In this document: positions 59,858 through 64,000 of the stretch, one piece after another
Layout of the letters: each line of letters begins with the position of its first letter
How positions within the stretch are numbered: the stretch's first letter is position 1
Source: Chitinophagales bacterium
Lineage (GTDB): Bacteria > Bacteroidota > Bacteroidia > Chitinophagales > Chitinophagaceae
NCBI GenBank assembly: GCA_026936105.1
Contig: JAIXKI010000002.1
Location: 526,713-590,712, forward strand
Reading direction: 5' to 3'
DNA: 64,000 nt
Translations under genes and position numbers: made by a program
Notes under the pieces: generated by a model
Database searches by the model: none
What the model was told of the DNA's origin: nothing
The model's input: only the letters and a program-made list of their open reading frames with translations

Positions 59858-61369
59858 ATGAAGATTAAAAGAATAGAACTACTAATATTATTATTTCTTA
59901 CTCACCTGAATATTGAGGCGCAAGTATATATTTCAGGTAAAATAACTGGAAATGTACCTGAGCAACATTTTATTTACTCTCCAATTAATGGCTTTGCCAA
60001 CAATACTCTTATAAAAGATGAGGCTGTGTTTAATATAGATTCATGTGGACAATTTCGATTCACCTTAGATTTAAATGACCCTTGTTTTGTAACCCTTAAA
60101 ATTGGATATGAACCAATATGGCTTTTGCTTCAGCCCAATGATTCATTAAATATCAAAATAAACCTGGATAGTCTGAATGGCCAAAGCCATCACGGATGGC
60201 TACAGATGACGGGAAATAATAGTAGTGGCCATTTGTTTTTTAATGAATATAATTTTCAGCCATACAAAAAGCTGGTACCTATAACTGAACTTTTTGAATC
60301 GCTCAAGCCGAAACAAGTTAATTTGATACAAGCGATTAAGGATACAATTTCAAAAGCACTTAAGCCTTTTGACAAATTGTTGCGAGATCATAGTATATCA
60401 TCTGAATATTATAAAATTGTAAGTAACTCAATAAAAGCGAGCCTTCTTAATGAAGCTTTAAAATATTTTTTCAGGGGTTCCACAGTATTATATTCTGTAT
60501 ATACTATGAAAAATTGAAGATTTAAAATTTAAGAAATATTTTCCCTTTGCAATCCTCTGGACACAGTCCTTTATAAAGGGTGGAATACAGAATTTTATTT
60601 ATACAACTTTTATCTGCAAAATGAATTGACAGATAAACAAAAAGTATTGGGGTCAGAATTGAAAGATTCAATTTTAATAATTTCAGAAAATAAAAAATTG
60701 CTGATTCATGCTGATGCTACTCCTTTTTTATATATAAAAAATAATCGCCTAAAAGAACATTTGTGGGGTAGTATGCTATATGGCATGAACGTTAGTGCAA
60801 ATACTTACCCGGATATACAATCAATCGAATCTTTCAAATTCTTTTTTCCCGAAAGCCCATGGCTTACCTATCTGAATCGTTTAGTAGCTATAATAAAAGA
60901 AAAGCAAATCAAAAGCCGAAATAATTTTGAAGAAATAAAATATCTGGATTCTACCCAATCAATCAACTCTTTCGCTGATATAATAGGGCAATTTAAAAAC
61001 CGGCCTTTGTTTATTGATATTTGGGCATCATGGTGTATTCCGTGTCGTCAGGAATTTTTGAATAATAACAAAGTGGATTCTTTTTTGAGTGAACAAAATA
61101 TAGTTCGGGTCTATATTTCTATGGACTTACCTATGGCTATGAATAGCTGGAAAAATGAAATAAACATGTATGATCTTAAAGGATACCACATTCTTGCCGG
61201 GCCAAAATTACAAAAGGATATAATGAATAAAATATATGATGGAAATGATAAATACACTATCCCCAGGTATATGATTATCAATAAAAATGGAATAATAGTT
61301 GAAAAGGACGCATTGCGTCCAAGCGATGGTAAAAGGCTAATTAAACAATTAAAAGAAAAATTATTCTGA
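59858..61369 (+). pseudogene. DUF4369/TlpA-like thiol oxidoreductase, interrupted
   Basis: Two open parts lie in one frame. Part 1 (59858-60517, 219 residues) has a signal peptide (MKIKRIELLILLFLTHLNIE) and a DUF4369-like beta domain. It ends at TGA 60515-60517, and a TAA follows at 60527-60529. Part 2 resumes in frame (about 60530-61369) and carries a TlpA thioredoxin domain with the CxxC motif WASWCIPC. The about 50 bp around the stops also show local frame drift. The full-length protein would be about 500 residues, longer than the intact paralogue at 62451. Strongly AT-rich. Probably inactive, unless two separate proteins are made. Confidence 0.75.
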
Positions 61370-61511
61370 TATATTAGTCTTTAAATGTGAAATTTATTTA
61401 TTACCAACAACCCGAAGCTATGGACTGCGGATTATCCCGAAATATCGGGACAAGCTCTGCCTACATATGATATCAAAGCATTACGGAAAGAATATTTCTT
61501 TACAAACTCAG
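61370..61511. other. Spacer between cassettes
   Basis: No ORF. Contains a perfect 6-bp-arm inverted repeat TCCCGA-AATA-TCGGGA (61436-61451). Nothing else recognised; the second cassette repeat starts at 61512. Confidence 0.5.
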
Positions 61512-61600
61512 GCTCTTCGGAACTTGTTGTTTCAAAAATTTATTTTATCACTTGAAGTAAGTTAATAACTCTGAGAAATAAGATGTTTCTCAGCGCTTAG
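61512..61600. repeat. Two-stem palindromic repeat, copy R5
   Basis: Keeps the GCTCTTCGGAACTTG head of R1-R3 and the body of R4, so it links the two subtypes. The second stem is CTGAGAAA with TTTCTCAG. It starts the second cassette. Confidence 0.8.
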
Positions 61601-62192
61601 TGGTAATTGTCCCCGGGCAACTAAAAAACTCCGGGAGGTTATAAAATATAACCTCCGGTTTGAAGCAGCCTGTTGTTTTTTTCCTCAACTTTAGTATGCC
61701 ATTTAAGAATACCTGCCATGAATCGCCAACCCGGACAAATATTGTATCATGGGCTGCATACTATGAAGATCCCGGTTTCAAAAGCCTGTTTGAAACTACA
61801 ACCACTCCTGCATCAGCGCCTTCCTTTTAAACTCATACAAACAGATACGGCCGGCGATTTGCATAAGAGGATTAAAAAGATTACCGGGGAAATAAAAGAA
61901 CGTGACCATCTGTATTTAAAACGCACAACTGCTGATACAAAGCTTTTTAAAGAAGCATTTACTGAAAAGAATAGGATAGAGAAGTATTCAAAAAGACATA
62001 AAAAAAGACCGGATGGGTACAAGTTTTTTGTTTGCAAACAAACCTTTTCAACCGGGGTGAACCGGTTGAGGTAAAGAGCCTGGTACCACACCCCGGGCCG
62101 ATTATTCAAATTTAAAACTTTAAATCATGAAAAAGTTTGAAAACCTCGGCAGAAAGCTGAGTAAAGAAGAGCAAAAAAATCTGTCGGGAGGA
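61529..62192 (+). repeat. Direct repeat, cassette copy 2
   Basis: Counterpart of 58914-59579. The GAGG hairpin is better preserved here: CCGGGAGGTTATA at 61631-61643 with TATAACCTCCGG, followed by a T-rich tract. Similarity ends at the leader/core junction of peptide 2. Confidence 0.9.
61718..62074 (+). CDS. Cassette-associated small ORF, copy 2
   Basis: A 118-residue homologue of the ORF at 59106, starting MNRQPGQILYHGLHTMKIPV. The shared central part is DHLYLKRTTADTKLFKEAFT; the C-terminus reads KKRPDGYKFFVCKQTF and differs from copy 1 because of an A-run indel. Not recognised. The frame is open further upstream to 61673, but ATG 61718 matches copy 1. Same caveats as copy 1: coding status uncertain. 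Confidence 0.4.
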   Translation: MNRQPGQILYHGLHTMKIPVSKACLKLQPLLHQRLPFKLIQTDTAGDLHKRIKKITGEIKERDHLYLKRTTADTKLFKEAFTEKNRIEKYSKRHKKRPDGYKFFVCKQTFSTGVNRLR

Positions 62193-62348
62193 AAATTTGA
62201 CGGATGCTCAGTTACTTGTTCGTCGGGCTACTATGCTTGTTGTTGTGAAGGCTCTTGTGAATGTGTTCCTTTTAATGAAAAAGGACATCAATGTAAAGCG
62301 GGCGGCGAAGGCTCCAGCACTTGCACTTATAGCTGGAATCAGGCATAA
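62127..62348 (+). CDS. GG-leader Cys-rich peptide 2
   Basis: A 73-residue precursor with leader MKKFENLGRKLSKEEQKN ending in LSGG (residues 19-22). The 51-residue core has nine Cys (27, 31, 38, 39, 40, 44, 46, 56, 66), including a CCC run, and ends in NQA like peptide 1. The first and last Cys have the same positions (27 and 66) in both peptides although the sequences between them do not align. Nine Cys leaves at least one unpaired, or available for another link. A strong terminator follows, then the intact TlpA gene. Confidence 0.85.
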   Translation: MKKFENLGRKLSKEEQKNLSGGKFDGCSVTCSSGYYACCCEGSCECVPFNEKGHQCKAGGEGSSTCTYSWNQA

Positions 62349-62361
62349 TTGAAATGTGATC

Positions 62362-62400
62362 AAAATAAGACTGTTCCAAAGTAGGGAGCAGTCTTATTTT
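62362..62400 (+). terminator. Strong intrinsic terminator after peptide 2
   Basis: AAAATAAGACTG (62362-62373) and CAGTCTTATTTT (62389-62400) form a perfect 12-bp stem with a 15-nt loop, T-rich at the end and working from either strand. It separates the peptide gene from the oxidoreductase gene, so peptide transcripts would be far more abundant. Confidence 0.85.
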
Positions 62401-62450
62401 AATACTTAATTAAGGGGGGCTTCTTAAACTTCGCATATCAATATTTTTTT

Positions 62451-63611
62451 ATGAGCATTTATTACTTTAAACCCAAAGATTTTCTATTGATTCCTTTTCT
62501 GTTTATTATAACCGGTTTTGCTAAAGGACAGAACCTTCAATTTTTTAAAGCATCTTCTGTTAAGCCGGCCAAAGATACTGTCAGCCGGAGTTCTGAATTT
62601 TATATTTCAGGAACTATAAAAGGTAAAGAAAACGGAAGCTTTGTATTAAGATCAGAACAAAAAGTGCTTGATACATTTCCTATTATCAATGGAAAATTCG
62701 TGATCAGTGGGAGGTGTGATTATCCTGAACTTATTTTTTTCAAAATTATTGGAGACTATTACCTGTATTCTTTCTTCGTAGAACATGGAGACATAAAGAT
62801 TTTTCTGGATCTGGACACACATAAATTTACTGCTCAGGGGAGCAGAGAAAATGACATGAAAAACCATTTTAATGATATGACCGAATCAATAATTACAAAA
62901 TTGTCCGAATATTATTCTAAAATAGATACTGCAAAGTCTCTGGCTGATTTTGACATGTATCTGAAATACAGTGATTCCTGTTTATTAGTGGAAAAGGAAT
63001 TTATACAGAAACTTGAAAAGCAAATAAAGGAACGTGTTTATGGATATTACCTTCTAAGTTCAATTAATGCTGCTTTGATCAGCTACGCCTACTTTGATGA
63101 AAGAAAGACTCTTTTGGATAGGCTGCCCGATTCAATAAAAAATTCACCAATGGGAAAAGAAGCCTATAGATATCTCAATGAAGATAAAGCCAGCCAGGAG
63201 GAGTTAGCAGAAAAAAGAAAGGCTTATATTTTTAATTTAAAAGATTCATCAGGAAAAGAATATTCTTTGGCTCAATATAAAGCGAAATATATACTTATTG
63301 ATTTTTGGGCGTCATGGTGTGTTCCCTGCCTGAAAGAACTTCCTTTATTAAAAAAGATTTATTCTATCATAAAAGCTGATGATGTAATTTTTATTTCTAT
63401 ATCGGTAGATCGGAACAGGGACGATTGGATAAAAGCGCTTTCAAAATATGAGATTCCCTGGCTCTCGTTACTATCGGATAAGGAAACAGTAGACAAATAC
63501 CGGATTAGTTCGATCCCCAACAAAATTCTGATCTCTCCCGGGGGAGATATAATCGGCTCCGGATTGTCCATTTCAGATGTGTATTCAAAATTAAAGGACC
63601 GGGAATTTTAA
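62451..63611 (+). CDS. DUF4369-TlpA thiol-disulfide oxidoreductase
   Basis: A 386-residue exported protein: signal peptide (about residues 10-27), DUF4369-like domain (about 47-140, FYISGTIKGKENGSFVLRSE), helical linker (140-255) and a C-terminal TlpA/AhpC-type thioredoxin domain (258-380) with catalytic IDFWASWCVPCLKELPLL and the cis-Pro region RISSIPNKILI. It probably acts on disulfides in the periplasm. It follows the second Cys-rich peptide gene, as its broken paralogue follows the first, which suggests the peptide is its client (inference). Confidence 0.9.
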   Translation: MSIYYFKPKDFLLIPFLFIITGFAKGQNLQFFKASSVKPAKDTVSRSSEFYISGTIKGKENGSFVLRSEQKVLDTFPIINGKFVISGRCDYPELIFFKIIGDYYLYSFFVEHGDIKIFLDLDTHKFTAQGSRENDMKNHFNDMTESIITKLSEYYSKIDTAKSLADFDMYLKYSDSCLLVEKEFIQKLEKQIKERVYGYYLLSSINAALISYAYFDERKTLLDRLPDSIKNSPMGKEAYRYLNEDKASQEELAEKRKAYIFNLKDSSGKEYSLAQYKAKYILIDFWASWCVPCLKELPLLKKIYSIIKADDVIFISISVDRNRDDWIKALSKYEIPWLSLLSDKETVDKYRISSIPNKILISPGGDIIGSGLSISDVYSKLKDREF

Positions 63612-63719
63612 TCGGATAAACTAAAGTATTGTACTCTCCGGAAACAGGTGAAAGTGATTTAGTTTGGAAATGATTCATATAACTCTATACTAAACGAACT
63701 AAATATCTTTCCTTCGCAG

Positions 63720-64000
63720 GCGAGTGTCAGATGGTCTTGTGCGTAGGGTTTGTGGCACTCGCCGCATTATCTGCACGAGACGTTGTAAATTAGAACATGC
63801 CTGTAAAACGCCAGATAACGGAACCTGACGGGATTAACAATTTATCCGGTGTTGAATTAATGCGAACTGGCGGATATTGATTTGATAAAACCGTTACGGA
63901 ATGACGCCGGGTCCACGCCTCACACAAGGCCCGGTGGTGAAACTTCGGCTGGGAAGTTATAAGTTTGGACACTCGTGCCGGAAGAAAATTAACAGAAGAT
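63720..64000 (+). other. Structured non-coding sequence at the window edge, possible group II intron 5' part
   Basis: No credible ORF in about 280 bp, but a higher-GC, hairpin-dense sequence unlike the AT-rich flank. GGCGAGTG (63720-63727) is inverted as CACTCGCC about 30 nt later. A GTGCG, the usual 5' end of group II introns, lies within that loop near 63739, and later stretches such as GGCCCGGTGGTGAAACTTCG have the look of domain I of such introns. The window ends before any reverse transcriptase could be seen. An alternative is the end of another mobile element. Weak call. Confidence 0.3.

Noticed and set aside
60515-60529. TGA in the first TlpA gene as a possible selenocysteine or recoding site.
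   Set aside because: A second stop (TAA) follows four codons later and the flanking sequence has lost similarity, so simple decay explains it.
63790-63972. A 60-residue minus-strand ORF at the right edge.
   Set aside because: No recognisable protein features; it runs through sequence that looks structured and non-coding.
1-64000. tRNA, rRNA, CRISPR arrays and complete insertion sequences.
   Set aside because: I looked for T-arm and anticodon-arm patterns, regularly spaced repeats and transposase motifs and saw none; a tRNAscan or ISfinder run would be needed to exclude diverged cases.

Overview
The window is a chromosomal piece of a member of the Bacteroidota, most like the Chitinophagaceae. 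The lineage call rests on content: gliding-motility lipoproteins GldH and GldD with GldE, RicT with an N-terminal Cys/Gly cluster, a 31-residue AURKAIP1/COX24-type basic peptide, DUF3109 and GxxExxY proteins, DUF4369-TlpA thioredoxins and GG-leader peptides. Several start regions carry a TAnnTTTG-like -7 element, and Shine-Dalgarno signals are mostly weak. No rRNA, tRNA, CRISPR array or complete insertion sequence was found.

Layout. 1-1.7 kb: end of murI, then rpmH, rnpA and yidD. 1.7-9.5 kb: stress and housekeeping genes (Crp-like regulator, superoxide dismutase, zinc peptidase, tadA, OmpH, aldehyde dehydrogenase, glutathione peroxidase, GxxExxY protein, dusB). 9.5-12.1 kb: CPBP protease with cdsA and psd (phospholipid synthesis). 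12.1-17 kb: HAD nucleotidase, SDR, and a leftward cluster yicC, gldH, histidine kinase, response regulator. 17.4-22.4 kb: an LpxD-like acyltransferase whose 3' end has been tandemly copied together with a palindromic repeat, then a leftward acyl-CoA dehydrogenase, epimerase and CarboxypepD_reg group. 22.5-23.6 kb: a decayed DUF433/DUF5615 toxin-antitoxin pair. 23.6-37.4 kb: pheS, an arginase-like protein with altered metal ligands, an oxidoreductase, PBP4, mutL, a membrane-anchored trehalose-6-phosphate synthase, a GH3/serine-hydrolase fusion and ricT. 37.6-51 kb: DNA replication, repair and competence genes (holB, comF, radA, mutY, ssb), rng, HU and gldE-gldD. 51-58.8 kb: DUF3109, lutB, an EamA transporter, purH, comEC and a DinB-like protein.

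The most unusual part is 58.9-63.6 kb. A segment of about 650 bp occurs twice in direct orientation. Each copy contains a degenerate copy of the palindromic repeat, conserved hairpins, a small ORF of 113-118 residues, and a gene for a Cys-rich peptide with an almost identical 20-residue leader ending near Gly-Gly. Each peptide gene is followed by a secreted DUF4369/TlpA thiol-disulfide oxidoreductase. The leaders are nearly identical, while the cores differ almost completely apart from the positions of the first and last Cys and a terminal Asn-Gln-Ala. The first TlpA gene is broken and the second is intact. This looks like a duplicating and diversifying family of secreted disulfide-rich peptides with dedicated redox partners. 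No exporter or modification enzyme is in the window, so the link is inferred.

A two-stem palindromic repeat family with at least five copies (7.8, 18.4, 18.5, 58.9 and 61.5 kb) ties together several of the odd regions. The last 300 bases hold compact, non-coding, apparently structured sequence that may be the 5' part of a group II intron or another mobile element cut by the window edge.
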